From the NCBI GenBank assembly GCA_944472155.2, contig OX235272.1, forward strand, positions 105,096,020-105,160,019: DNA of 64,000 nt, given 5' to 3'. The position numbers and the translations under genes were made by a program. Source of the DNA: Trichobilharzia szidati (taxonomy: Eukaryota; Platyhelminthes; Trematoda; Strigeidida; Schistosomatidae). Each line of letters begins with the position of its first letter. The stretch's first letter is position 1. Shown one piece after another: positions 49,178-59,770 of this stretch. Below the pieces are notes generated by a model. That model made no database searches. It was not told the origin of the DNA and saw only the letters and a program-made list of their open reading frames with translations.

Positions 49178-51274
49178 TTACCAGGTCCAAGAAAGATTAA
49201 TAACTGCTTCTTTCTGAACACATAAATCTTGTTTCAGGCGTTTGATAGAGATTGCTTCGGCAAACTTGAAGAGAATGTAACTCCTTTGTCTATTTATAAT
49301 TTTAAAGGATTTCTCGATTTCTACCTCATGACCCGTGTCGAGAAGATGTCTAGTGATAGCGCTGCTATAAGGGTTTGTTCCCTTGAGACGTAGGCTTTTT
49401 GGCACATGTTCAGAAAATCGGAGGTGTGCCCTTCTTTCTGTTCTACCAATGTAACTGCTCCCGCAGATACACGTAAATTTGTATACACAGTTGGAGTTAA
49501 CATGAGAAGGGTATCTATCGACTTTTGACTGCACCAAAGAGCATGTTGTTCGATGGACGGGAACCAACTTAGCTGCAGGATAGGCTCTGGCTAGTGATGT
49601 TCTCAGTCTTCTGTTGACCATTTCTGCAATGTTTTCACCTTTAAAATCTAGTTGAATGAAGACAGGCTTTTTTTCAACTGTGATTTGTTTGGTATTTGAG
49701 TCTTCACATCTTCCATATTTGTTTATGAATCTTTGAGGGTAACCGGTATTTTTCAGCACCTTTTCGAGGAACATAAATTCTTCCTCTAGTTTCTCTGTAG
49801 AGCATATTCTCCTTGCTCCATAGTACAGAGTCTTGACTAGTGCTCGTTTATAGCTATTTGGACAAAAGCTATTAAAATGTAAGTATTGTCCATTGCATGT
49901 AGGCTTTCGGTAAATTGACCTCTGGAGATTACCATCTTCTAGGCGTTGCATGGCGATGTCAAGGAAATGGAACTTCCCGTCATTTTCATGTTCCATGGTA
50001 AATACAATATTTGTATGTGCTTTGTTGAATAGGCTGAGTAGGTAGGAGGCATGACTTTCGTTGTTGCATACTACAAATGTGTCATCGACATATCGACAAT
50101 AGGAAGTTGTTTGATCGATTGCATGCTTCAACTTTGTTTTCTCAAGGCTTGATATGAAGATATCTGCTAGAACAGGGCTAAGTGGACTGCCCATGGCTAC
50201 ACCATCTATTTGTCGGTAAAGAGTGTTATCAAACTGGAATTGTACATCCATGGTACACATTAGCAGTAGGCGTTTGAATTCTGACTCTGGTAGTGGAAGT
50301 AGATCAGAATGTTGACAAATGATTTCAATGGTTTCATTGATTGGGATCATTGTGAACAAGGAGGTTGCATCAAATGAGACCATGAACTTATTTAAAACGT
50401 TCATATGATTCACGGTTTCGGCGGAATGAAATGAGTCTTTTATGGTATGCACGGCTAGACGTCGGCGAATGGGTTCCAACTTCTCCGCAAGCCAACGGAC
50501 AACCTTATGTTGAGGAGAGTTGATCATCGAAAGTATTGGTCTTAGAGGGACTTCTTTCTTGTGTATCTTTGGAAGGCCATACATATATGGCAAGCGGGAT
50601 CCTCTGGGCTTTAATTCATTGTACGTGTTGTTGTCAATCAAATTCTTTTTTAGAAGATCTCTCAGTACATTTGTGATGCGTTTTTCAGTTGCATCTGTCT
50701 TGTCTTTCTGGCAGTCGTCGACTTTAAACCTCAATGGGTCATTCAGCAGAGTTTTCATTCTTGCGATGTAGTCATATTTGTCCATCAGTACCACTCCTGA
50801 GCCTTTGTCAGGTCGCAGTATGACGATTTTGTCATTATTTCTGAGAGATTTCAATGCCTTTTGATGCTCTTCAGAGAGGAATTTGGAATATGATATTGGT
50901 GAAATGAGGTATTGATTTGCAACGTCGACCAACTTAGATTTGAACCAGTTCTTCTTATCCTCATCAACTGGAGTAAGGTCATTCAGCTGATAGAATAGGT
51001 TTTCCAATTGAGCTGCGACATCGGTTCTGTTGATAAAGTTATTCGGGATATGGAAGTTAAATCCGAGGGAAAGTACTTCCATTTCAATGCGGCTTAAATT
51101 CAAACTCGACAGATTATACACAAACTCCTCAGGATTTTCTGGGAAGAAGTCACATAGTTTCTCCTTCGTCAGGGATTTCGACAGAGTTCTATAGAAATCT
51201 GCACATGTTTTCTGTTGAAGCTCTTGAATGAAATTGATGAATTGGATCCGGCATACTATATTTAAATTCAACAT
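49178..51274 (-). CDS. PLE-1 reverse transcriptase / GIY-YIG endonuclease, intact ORF
   Basis: 698 codons without a stop. Order of blocks: N-terminal PLE region (1-145), VILRPDKGSGVVLMDKYDY (151-169), LPKIHK (234-239), SFDATSLF with the first catalytic Asp (300-307), GVAMGSPLSPVLADIF (358-373), YVDD (395-398), FLDI (437-440), then a Cys-rich CVYKFTCICG (596-605), SYIGR (607-611) and TRHLLDTGH (641-649). All RT catalytic Asps and the GIY-YIG residues are kept. It resembles schistosome PLEs such as Cercyon, but I cannot assign the family. The Met at residue 1 is the first in frame; the true start may differ. It should copy PLE RNA and cut target DNA; activity is inferred. Confidence 0.9.
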   Translation of the reverse strand: MLNLNIVCRIQFINFIQELQQKTCADFYRTLSKSLTKEKLCDFFPENPEEFVYNLSSLNLSRIEMEVLSLGFNFHIPNNFINRTDVAAQLENLFYQLNDLTPVDEDKKNWFKSKLVDVANQYLISPISYSKFLSEEHQKALKSLRNNDKIVILRPDKGSGVVLMDKYDYIARMKTLLNDPLRFKVDDCQKDKTDATEKRITNVLRDLLKKNLIDNNTYNELKPRGSRLPYMYGLPKIHKKEVPLRPILSMINSPQHKVVRWLAEKLEPIRRRLAVHTIKDSFHSAETVNHMNVLNKFMVSFDATSLFTMIPINETIEIICQHSDLLPLPESEFKRLLLMCTMDVQFQFDNTLYRQIDGVAMGSPLSPVLADIFISSLEKTKLKHAIDQTTSYCRYVDDTFVVCNNESHASYLLSLFNKAHTNIVFTMEHENDGKFHFLDIAMQRLEDGNLQRSIYRKPTCNGQYLHFNSFCPNSYKRALVKTLYYGARRICSTEKLEEEFMFLEKVLKNTGYPQRFINKYGRCEDSNTKQITVEKKPVFIQLDFKGENIAEMVNRRLRTSLARAYPAAKLVPVHRTTCSLVQSKVDRYPSHVNSNCVYKFTCICGSSYIGRTERRAHLRFSEHVPKSLRLKGTNPYSSAITRHLLDTGHEVEIEKSFKIINRQRSYILFKFAEAISIKRLKQDLCVQKEAVINLSWTW

Positions 51275-51447
51275 TTAATGGGATCTCAGCACTGCTCTAG
51301 AAAGCCTGTTTGATATTTATATTTGAGCTGTAAATTTTTCCACACTTATACTACATTCAAAAGGTAAATTACTGAAGAAAGAATACAGAACAACTGGAGC
51401 GAATCACTCATTTCAATAGCTTCCTCTGTATGTCCCCTCTTACAGGT
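51275..51447. other. PLE-1 5' side, unresolved
   Basis: Short upstream region of the PLE-1 ORF. A weak pseudo-LTR-like block (AAAGAATACAGAACAACTGG) is at 51385. I could not define the 5' end of the element. Confidence 0.4.
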
Positions 51448-51690
51448 TTTTTTAATTTTTATTCCTTTACGTTCCCAGTGGAACATAAGGAGGGCTTCAA
51501 GTTTCGATAGCAATCGTATCTATTTTTACGGGATGGGATTGCTGCTGGCCTCATGCCCCCCAACCTTCCCTCTTTACCAGTCCTAATATTGGCTTAGTGA
51601 GGTAAAGGAGGAGTGCGTCGGCCGGGGATCGAACCCCGAACCACCTGTGGCGTGGTTGGCAAGCATTCTACCGCTGTGCCACCGACGTCC
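51448..51690 (-). mobile_element. SINE-M, complete, TACAGGT duplication
   Basis: TACAGGT at 51441-51447 and 51691-51697. The - strand starts GGACGTCGGTGGCACAGCGG (A box), then GGTTCGGGGTTCGATCCCC (B box), and ends in an A-rich tail (T-rich at 51448-51458 on +). 243 bases: the reference copy of this family in the window. Confidence 0.85.
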
Positions 51691-51697
51691 TACAGGT

Positions 51698-52021
51698 ATA
51701 GATCTATAAAAGCTTGTTTAATAAAAAAATGTAAGGTATATGTTGTTGAAATTACATCAGTGTTAGTTGAGACAGACGTTGAAGAGTGAACAACAGTCAT
51801 TCTACTATTGATTCCTGCAATAGTAATATAACAGTCATGCTATTAAGAGATAAAATCTAGAGATATTGATGCATGTGAATGTATGTGTGTTTATTCCGGA
51901 GTAACTGGTCACTACACACACAAACACACACACACACAGAAGACTTGTATTGAAATCATGTATATCCTATGATAAAACGGATTACATAAAATTAGGAAAT
52001 GACTGGTAGTAATAGTATTAC

Positions 52022-52063
<42 letters not shown>

Positions 52064-52245
52064 AAAACGATCATTAAAAACCAACATGATGAAATCAAAT
52101 GCCTACCAATGTTCAGGGAGACAGGGAAAAAGAGAATAGAGTAGGTAGGAACTTGGAATGTATATTATAACTAGAATGTTAACTCCACTGTAGGCTAAAT
52201 GAATAAAGTTTCATAGAGCGAAAATATTCATTCATTCAGACATTT
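51698..52245. repeat. Microsatellites: (CA)n near 51920, (TTA)n at 52022-52062
   Basis: A (CA)n run (ACACACACAAACACACACAC) and about 13 TTA triplets. The rest is AT-rich with nothing recognised. Confidence 0.7.
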
Positions 52246-52249
52246 AGAA

Positions 52250-52735
52250 TTAAGTAAGGCAGAAACAAGGTCCATTCATAGTTCTATACTATCTCATCTT
52301 GTGGATACAGAACACAAAACTGATGTAATCAAGACGGCTTTCAATGTCATCTACCGTATACCAACCAACTAAGCTTAATTTCGCCTCGAGAGTGTTTGTC
52401 TATTACATATTGCTGAGACTGACTGTTGGAATCTGCATTAAGACACCTAATTTGTGTATCCAAAAGAAGAAATTGGTTCAGACGCTTTCCTTACCCTGCT
52501 GGCCATCAAGGTTTTAATGATCCTCAATTTGTTGTAGAAATTTCCTTAATTTTATTTGATATTCTGTTTAGTGGAGTATTACTTTTTATGCTTATTATCA
52601 TAACTTATGCGTCTTTCTTGAACTGTGGTAATTCCATTGTGATCTTATCAAAACGATAGTATTATGTAGAATATATATATATATATATATAATTGTAGAG
52701 CGGGAAGAGGAAATTATCGAGAAGAATATTCTTCG
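52250..52735 (+). mobile_element. PLE-2 endonuclease end plus pseudo-LTR
   Basis: Reads SILSHLVDTEHKTDVIKT, then ILPYISSK-like end, KKKLVQTLSLPCWPSRF and 3' UTR to a sense pseudo-LTR (GGAAATTATCGAGAAGAATA at 52709). Frame-broken. Confidence 0.7.
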
Positions 52736-53335
52736 GGTGTATCATCACTGTTCACGAATGTACCACTTATCGAAACGGTAGATTACATTTGCCAAGAAAT
52801 CACCGAAAGGCGATTGGATATAGGAATTCCCTTGTTTAGCCTCAAAGAATTACTTCTTAAATGCACAATGAATGTGCACTTTGTCTTCAGTAATTCATAT
52901 TATCGACAAATAGATAGAACAGCTATAGGTTCACCATTAGGCCCAATATTAGCTGACTTCTTCCTTTTAGCAAAACTTGAAAACGGCGAATTGAAAGATT
53001 TTATCAAGGAGTTTGATATGTATTACCGTCATGTCGGTGATAGATTTATCTTAGCTGATGGGAGTGCAAATACAAACGAACTGTTGTGTTGATGAAATTC
53101 AACAACATTCACCCTTCGCTTACTTTTACTTGTGAAGAGGAGCAGGATAGTAAACTACATTTTCAGGATGTCTTGTTAAGTAGGCGAGAAGATGGGTCAC
53201 TTGGGAGAAGCGTGTATAGAAAAAGCACATGTTCATTAAATATAAAAGAAATGTTGTCAAATGTCTTACGAGCACAGCAAGAAAGACATATACAGATGAC
53301 CACTTACAAAAGGAATTTGAATATATATTCATGAT
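52736..53335 (+). mobile_element. PLE-2 RT fragment, catalytic motif lost
   Basis: Directly follows a pseudo-LTR in the same orientation, a tandem junction. Frame 52814-53092 reads LLLKCTMNVHFVFSNSYYRQ and GSPLGPILADFF, but the YxDD motif has become YRHVGDRF. Frame 53086-53334 continues CEEEQDSKLHFQDVLLSRRE. Ends at 53335. Confidence 0.78.
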
Positions 53336-53344
53336 TCTCAAGTA

Positions 53345-53885
53345 TTGTTTTTGTAGGGAATTTTGTCTGATTGGTTGGAGGACTTCATCATGAGCTGACA
53401 TCAGTTAGAGAACCATTGGAAAACCTGCGGAGTACTGGACAGCTGTTTCGTTTGCCTAGTTTTGGACTCTTCATCAGTACTCACCCACCACAGCCAGTTC
53501 GAACCCAGGACCTTCTGGTTACAAGGCTAGCGATCTCGTAGACCATTAAGCCAACAGGACCCGATCCAATGGCAAGCCAGCCCATGAATTCTAACTTCTG
53601 CCAATTCACGACCACTTCGTAATGTCTTCTTCGATGAGTTACTGCCTCATCCACTGTGGTTACGGCTTCTCACTAGAACCGCAGGCTAACTACCTGAATA
53701 AGGCCAGTCGCTAGTGAGCATCAGATTTATTTTCAGGTAACCAGAATGTCCTTGATTTGAACTGGCTGTGGTGGGTGTGTACTGATGAAGAGCCCAAAGC
53801 CAGGACGAAACAGCTGTCCAGTACTCCCAGGTTTTCCAATGGTTCTCTAACCGATATCAGCTCATGATGAAATCTTGTAACAAAA
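53345..53885. mobile_element. HHR-SINE full unit (-) joined to + fragment
   Basis: - unit 53345-53740 with GAGTACTG/CAGTACTC stem I, ATGAAGA core, GAAA and GTC triplet. + fragment 53741-53885 carries CTGATGAAGAGCCC and GGACGAAACAGCTGTCC. Both have the C3 change. Confidence 0.75.
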
Positions 53886-55009
53886 CGTATTTTATTTACT
53901 TCCCTTACAATCTAACATTAGGACCACTTGTTTTTCTTAGCCTTTATCGACTACTTCCACCTGAACATTTGTTTGTTTAATCATGCTGTTTTTCGTTATT
54001 CTTGTTATCACAGATCGTCTCACTTTTTCATCCTTATTATTGATAAGACCATTTCTATTATTCCTATAATTATTATTATCATTACTACTATTATGACTAA
54101 TTGCACAATTTATATTCACCATCTTATTATCCTATAGACAAAACACCATGATTGGTTTATATTTGAATTTGTATTTGTAAACTTAAGTATATTAGAGTTA
54201 AGCCTGATGAGATATAATTGAAAGACAATATTGTTCGCTTAAATGTCTGTTGTTCTTAATATTCTTTGCTCAAATTTCCTTTTGTCTTCTAAACAAAGTT
54301 TGTTCTGATCAGATTCCTTGTGTAAGTAGAAGACGTATTCATCTCTCTTTTGGTAGATGAATTGCAGATAACATCACGTAACTTTTAATGTCCACTACTT
54401 ACTAAATGGGATAAAATTGTTACTTCAATTCTTTGTTCTCCATTTTTTTAACTCAAGAACTTCAAGAACTCAGACAGCCAAAGGCCTCCTCTCAGTATCT
54501 TCTATACGCTTCAGCATCACATGTGGAGTCAAACTCATAGATGCATACTGAAGAGGCCATCACTGTTAACTAACTTATCTTTCATTATGTGTAAGTATTT
54601 GCTTTGTCAATACACTGATGACCAACTTCACTATAGTACAGGCAAGACTGTTACTTACGAGTGGAACTGCATCACTGAAGTACTACGTTAGTAATGAATA
54701 CACGCTGAAAATAATGGTTCACTGCATTCTTATCACGGATGTAGATAATAATAGTCGTCTTGCCTTGAGATTTAATAGTTCCGGCCTTGATCTTATACGA
54801 CAAATACAACAGTAGGATGCATTTTAGTTTTCGAAATGAAATTAGTTTAAAGAAAGAAAGAACGAACATATTTACACTGTAATACGAGATAGTTTTATTT
54901 AGTAGATTCCCTTTAACTGCGTACATCTTAAATCAATCAATTATATGTTACAAAATACACACTTTTTACAATAATTTCAAGTTATAGTTAGAAAGTACTT
55001 TCTTAATTT
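53886..55009. other. AT-rich, one PLE pseudo-LTR scrap
   Basis: 54200-54300 holds CCTGATGAGATATAATTG, GAAAGACAATATTGTTC and CTTTGCTCAAATTTCC, a diverged PLE pseudo-LTR on +. Nothing else recognised. Confidence 0.4.
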
Positions 55010-55580
55010 CTTTAAGTTCCCAGGGGTATATATGACTTCAAGCTGGAGCCTTCAAATTTCGGTAGAAGTAGTGTGGTGAGAGCTGTCTACTAGCCAAATT
55101 GGTAGACAGTAATTTGCGTCAATATTTACGTTCCCAAGATTTGTCGTGAGAAAATATGAACAAAGATTGATTCAAAACCGACCACAGCAGACTTTGCGTA
55201 GGCGGATGCAGTTAACATATAGAGGATTTGACATTCAAGAAACAGTCACAAATAGATGAAAGATTAACTTTACGTGAGAAACGACCAATCTGAAGACTGT
55301 TTGTTTGTTTACGTATCCATAGTAATGTACATGAAAACATATATAAATATGCGTTGATTTCCTTAATAAATGATCTGTTGCCTGACTCTTACCTTCTGTC
55401 GTTACAGTGGTATTTATTTTTACGGGATTGGGTTGCTAGTCTCATGCCCCCCCCCATTCCCTCTTTACTAGCCTTATTACTGGCTTAGAGAGGTAAAGGA
55501 GTGCGTTGACCAGGGATTGAACCCCTAACCAGCTGAATGGTTGGCGAGCATTCTATCGCTGTGCAACAGACGCACGATAG
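55010..55580 (-). mobile_element. SINE-M, split by element Q
   Basis: SINE-M pieces 55010-55073 and 55406-55580 read continuously once 55074-55405 is removed (TTTCGGTAGAAGTAGTG, then GTATTTATTTTTACGGG). Head on - near 55560 (TGCGTCTGTTGCACAGCG). Confidence 0.75.
55074..55405 (+). mobile_element. Element Q, copy 3 (332 bp)
   Basis: Inserted in SINE-M with AGTG repeated at 55070-55073 and 55406-55409. Same orientation as the 47027 copy. No frame longer than background. Confidence 0.75.
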
Positions 55581-55654
55581 AAAGTATAAGCAACGTGATT
55601 TCAAAGATGATGTAAGCAGACAACTATGTAATGTTAAAAGAGGAACTTTATATA

Positions 55655-56035
55655 GTATTCAAATGTTGGTGTGCAGGGATTTGATTGGTTACAGGATTTC
55701 ATCATGAGCTGATATCAGTTGGAGAACCATTGGAAAACCGCCAGGGAGTACTGAACAGCCAGATGGCTGTTTCGTCAGCCTAGTTTTGGACTGACTCTTC
55801 AGAGGTACACGCCAGCCTATAGAGTTCGAACCAAGGACCTTCTGGTTACAACTCTAGCGAGCTCGTAGGCCATTAAACCACAGAGACCCGGTCCAGAGGG
55901 TCCTGTTTTTGAACCCCGGTGGCTGAGTACTGTTGAAGAGTGCGAAACTAGGACAAAACAGCTGTCCACTATTCCTGTGGTGGTTTTCTAATGGTTCTCT
56001 AACCGATGTCACCTCATGATGAAACCCTACTTATA
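55655..56035. mobile_element. HHR-SINE head-to-head pair
   Basis: - copy 55655-55905 with intact core and enlarged stem III; + copy 55906-56035 truncated after the head. Heads meet at CCCGGTCCAGAGGGTCCTG. Confidence 0.7.
55748..55808 (-). ncRNA. Hammerhead motif with enlarged stem III
   Basis: - strand: GTAC (outer stem I), CTGAAGA core, GTCAGTCC/GGCTGAC stem II, GAAA core, then CAGCC, ATCT, GGCTG (5-bp stem III with 4-base loop), a GTT triplet and CAGTAC. Core intact; two mismatches lie in stem I next to the cleavage site. Confidence 0.6.
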
Positions 56036-56599
56036 TAGTAATTAGACAAGGGAGTAGAGTTGAGATTTTCCTTAGAAACAAGGATAGACTAGAGATAATT
56101 GATACATATTATGGTGGAGAGTTCAGGGAGGTGGTTCTGGGGTGGATAGTGAAGTAAAATTATAAAATAGATAAAATAATTTGATTTAGTAGATTTCGAA
56201 CCTTAGTAGTGAGTTCAACTCAGTCAGCAAGTGAAAATCAAAATCAACATTAAGCGGAATGTTATTTATGCAACAGAACAAAACACACAAACAAAACAAT
56301 AACAGTTGTCAGTTTAGTGAGAGATTACCGTTATTATTTTGTTCTGTTGCATGATATTCCACTCAATTTCGATTTTAAGTTCTTACTGCTCACTGATTTT
56401 GATTTGAACTCACTTGAAATCATTGTAAAAATAGTATGTTCAGGCACCATTTTGTAACATATAATTGATTTTTTTAAAGGATGTACGCAGATGAAGAGAG
56501 ACAATCCACGACGAAATAAAACGAGCTCATATTATCCTATCTACATATATGTTCTTCCTTTATTTATTCAAACTAATAAAGGGAACCGGGTGTATGCTA
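56036..56599. repeat. Foldback repeat at 56209-56413
   Basis: Arms of about 75 bases (GAGTTCAACTCAG...GCAACAGAACAAAA) face each other around a 50-base loop; roughly 80% complementary by eye. The rest of the interval is unassigned. Confidence 0.55.
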
Positions 56600-57178
56600 T
56601 TAATTTTCTATAGTTTGGTTTGTAAGGGTTAGTTTTGTTTTTACGAGTTGATCACGGACTGATATCAGTTAGAGAACCATTGAAAACCAGGGAGTACTGC
56701 ACAGCTGCTGTTTCATCCTAGTCTGGGAATCATCGGCAGTAAGCACCCACACTGCAAGGTTCAAACCCAGGATATTCCGCCTACAAGGCAAGCTCGTTTA
56801 CCATTCAGCCACTGGGACCTGATTCAATGGCTCATGAATTCTAACTTCTACCAATTCGTGATTTAGCGCGACTGGCACCAACCATTGTCGTTGGTGGGAC
56901 ATCCATCCACACACGTGACATCTAACTGGACCTCACTGGTCACGACTCCTCAACAGAACTCCAGGAAACTCCGTCCATCCTGTAGCAAGTCACCAGCGAG
57001 CATCAGATTAATTTTCTATAGTTTGGTTTCTAAGGGTTAGTTATGTTTTTAAGAGTTGATCACGGCCTGATATCAGTTCTGTTGCGCTAAATCACGAATT
57101 GGTAGAAGTTAGAATTCATGGAGTGGCCATTGAATCGGGTCCCAGTGGCTGAATGGTATACGAGCTTGCCTTGTATGC
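56600..57178. mobile_element. HHR-SINE tandem (-) plus + fragment
   Basis: - unit 56610-57010 (CCGATGA subtype) followed by the start of a second - unit to 57080, then a + head fragment to 57178 (CCCAGTGGCTGAATGG). Close to the arrangement at 5660-6250. Confidence 0.7.
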
Positions 57179-57799
57179 TATTAGTTTGAAATTTGAAACA
57201 TACACTGAATTCAGTCTTCTAATAACACAAGCCTAGTTTCCAATAAACTGTCTCCGCTTTTTTTTTACAAGGAGCAACTGTTTCTTTTTTACCTTCACAG
57301 ATATACAACGACTTAGCATTTTAGTCGTTATGTTATGTTGTAATATACACATAGAGGAAGACAAGAATGATGATAATGTCATTAGGTAATTCTCAAATGT
57401 ATTCACATCACATTAACAAAATATTTGGAGATATTTCCAAACCAACATAAGAACTAAAACAAAAAGTAAAAATGACATTCTTACCAATAATTATACTTTC
57501 GCATTGATTGCTGTGGAACATTTTTAATATTATAGAACCGAGAATAAACAGCTGCCTAGTATAATCCATATTCGCCTACAAAATGTTTTCATCATTCTGA
57601 CCGCATTCCAACAGAAAAATGAAGACACTAATATATTTAAGGTATGTAGCTTTCTTAGCTGGTTATGCATTCATGCATGTATTATAGTCCTATTGCTAAG
57701 TGAAACAGGCTTATTATGAAGGGGCATTTTTGTATCTAAGCAACAGCTGCAAGTCTCCACACAGTAATTTAGTATCCCTACATAGCCAAATTATGTATA
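57179..57799. other. Nothing recognised
   Basis: AT-rich, unique within the window; no coding or repeat signal. Confidence 0.4.
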
Positions 57800-59770
57800 C
57801 CTTTCATTATGGCTAAAATTGCTTTTGATAAAGTCTCACAGTCTATAAACAGTAACATTTACTACTGATGACCACGTTTCGAGCACAATTCATTACTACT
57901 CATAATCATATCAAGGCATTACTCAAACAACTTTCTAACTTCATTTATATAGTTCCATTATTTTTCACCGCTTGATTTGATTGGTAGTAGTATTCTCCAT
58001 ATTTCGAGTATGAGTGTTAAATCATTCCTATTGCTTGTGTTGGGTGTAGACTCGATGAACAAGGATTCAGTAATCAACCACCTTCTTCTCCACCCATCTA
58101 TATTACTTTCTAGAATTTTAACCATATCCCATCCCCATATTGTGTGGTTGTGTCTCAATGCATGCATGCAGTGCTATTGCTGAGCTTCTTTTTCTAAATT
58201 ACTTATCTTCTCGGGGTCAAGCATCCTAACCTCAGCTAAATTCTTATGTTCCGACAATCTGACTACCCCCTGACCTACCTAATTGTTTGACTTATATAGT
58301 TGACCTCACTCACAGTCATTGCATGGTACTTTGTAAATTATATTATTTTGTCTAATTGGGTTAACCGTCAGGGTCCTTTAACCTACAGAACTCGTCCCAC
58401 CTGAGGGAGTTTGTAGGTTTAAATGCCACCCTAATTCCTGCTTTATTGAGAATCCTACGTAGGGTCTTCGATGTCCCCTCTTTATATGGTATAACAGTGG
58501 ATGACTTATATTCTCTCTTATTTATGTTATCATTACTAGTTTCATAATTATTTTTATTTCGCTTTTGGTCTTTACTGATCTTCCCTATGAATTTTATAGG
58601 ATAGTTATTTGATACCAACGCTTCTTCTATCTGTTTTATTTCATCATTTAGGTTTTCTGTTGTACTACTTAGTGCTATTGCTCGGTTTGTTAAACACTTA
58701 ACTAAGCCTGCCTTAACAGTTGACGGATGAGATAAATTAAGGTCTAAATATCTATTAGAATGCGTTGGCTTTTGATAAACCCCGCTAGTGTGCATCTTAC
58801 CTTCTACTGTTTGTGTTATTTTACAATCTAACATAGCTAATTCTCCTTGTTCATTTTCTGATTCAAATGTGGATTTTATTCCCTCTACTAGTGAGTTTAT
58901 GTGTGTCAAGAAGCTAGAGATATGTTCTGTTTTTAACACTGTGAGTAAAAGTGTCATCCACATATCTCCACCATATTTTTGGAGTAGGATTAAACGTATT
59001 AAGAGCCATATTTTCCCAGCTGTCCATAAAGATATCTGCTACGGTAGGGGTTATTGGTGATCCCATTGCTACACCTTCTGTTTGTCTATATATTTTGCCT
59101 TGGAATTTAAAGATAGTAGATGTGAGGCATAACTGAATTTCTAAAATAATTTCATCAATGGGTAGCTTCGTCCTATAAGTGAGTTCAGGATCTGCAGTTA
59201 GTTCTTTTTTAAGTGCTTCTAAGGCCATATTGATTGGTATGTTAGTACAAAGACTGGTTATATCAAAACTAACCATTGTTTCATCATTATCTAGTTGAAT
59301 GTCATTTAGTTTCTTTTTCATTTCATATGAACCAGTTAGTCTAGAGTTTGAACGATTTCTAATGGGGCATAATATTAGAGCTAAGTGTTTTGATAATTCA
59401 TAAGTAGAGGTATTTCTGAAATCTACTAGTGATCGTATGGGGTAACCTGGCTTATGTATTTTAAAAGTGCCATATATTCGACTAGCATTATTAGTTTTAG
59501 GCATTAAATTAAACCATTTTTACTCACCCAGTGACGGCTTCATTCTGCGTATTAATTCCGCTGTAGATTCCTTAACCTTATTCATTATTGTATCTACAGG
59601 CTTCTTAATTTCCTAATATGGACCCATCTCAATATGTCCAGTGACTATCTTGATATAGTCAGATTTATCCAAAACTACTGTGGAGTTTCCTTTATCAGCT
59701 TTTGCGATGACGATGTTTTTATCTTGTTTTAGACTAATTAAAGCTAGTCTCTCCGATGCTGTTAAGTTTG
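57800..59770 (-). mobile_element. PLE-4, near full length, frameshifted
   Basis: On - : IVIAKADKGNSTVVLDKSDY (near 59690), then frame 58914-59504 with FKIHKPGYPIRSLVDFRNTS, MVSFDITSLCTNI, GVAMGSPITPTVADIFM and WWRYVDDTF; a frameshift at about 58930 leads to frame 58361-58963 (linker, SNNYPIKFIGKISKDQ; YKEGTSKTLRRILNKAG). A decayed endonuclease follows (IIYKVPCNDCE, RLSEHKNLAE, WRRRWLITESLFIEST), then a pseudo-LTR to 57800. RT motifs intact, frame broken twice or more. Confidence 0.85.

Noticed and set aside
51625..51690. Possible tRNA gene (intact A and B boxes on -)
   Set aside because: It is the head of SINE-M, with an attached body, A-rich tail and target duplication; the arms do not give a normal cloverleaf.
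52022..52062. CRISPR-like or coding repeat
   Set aside because: Simple (TTA)n microsatellite.
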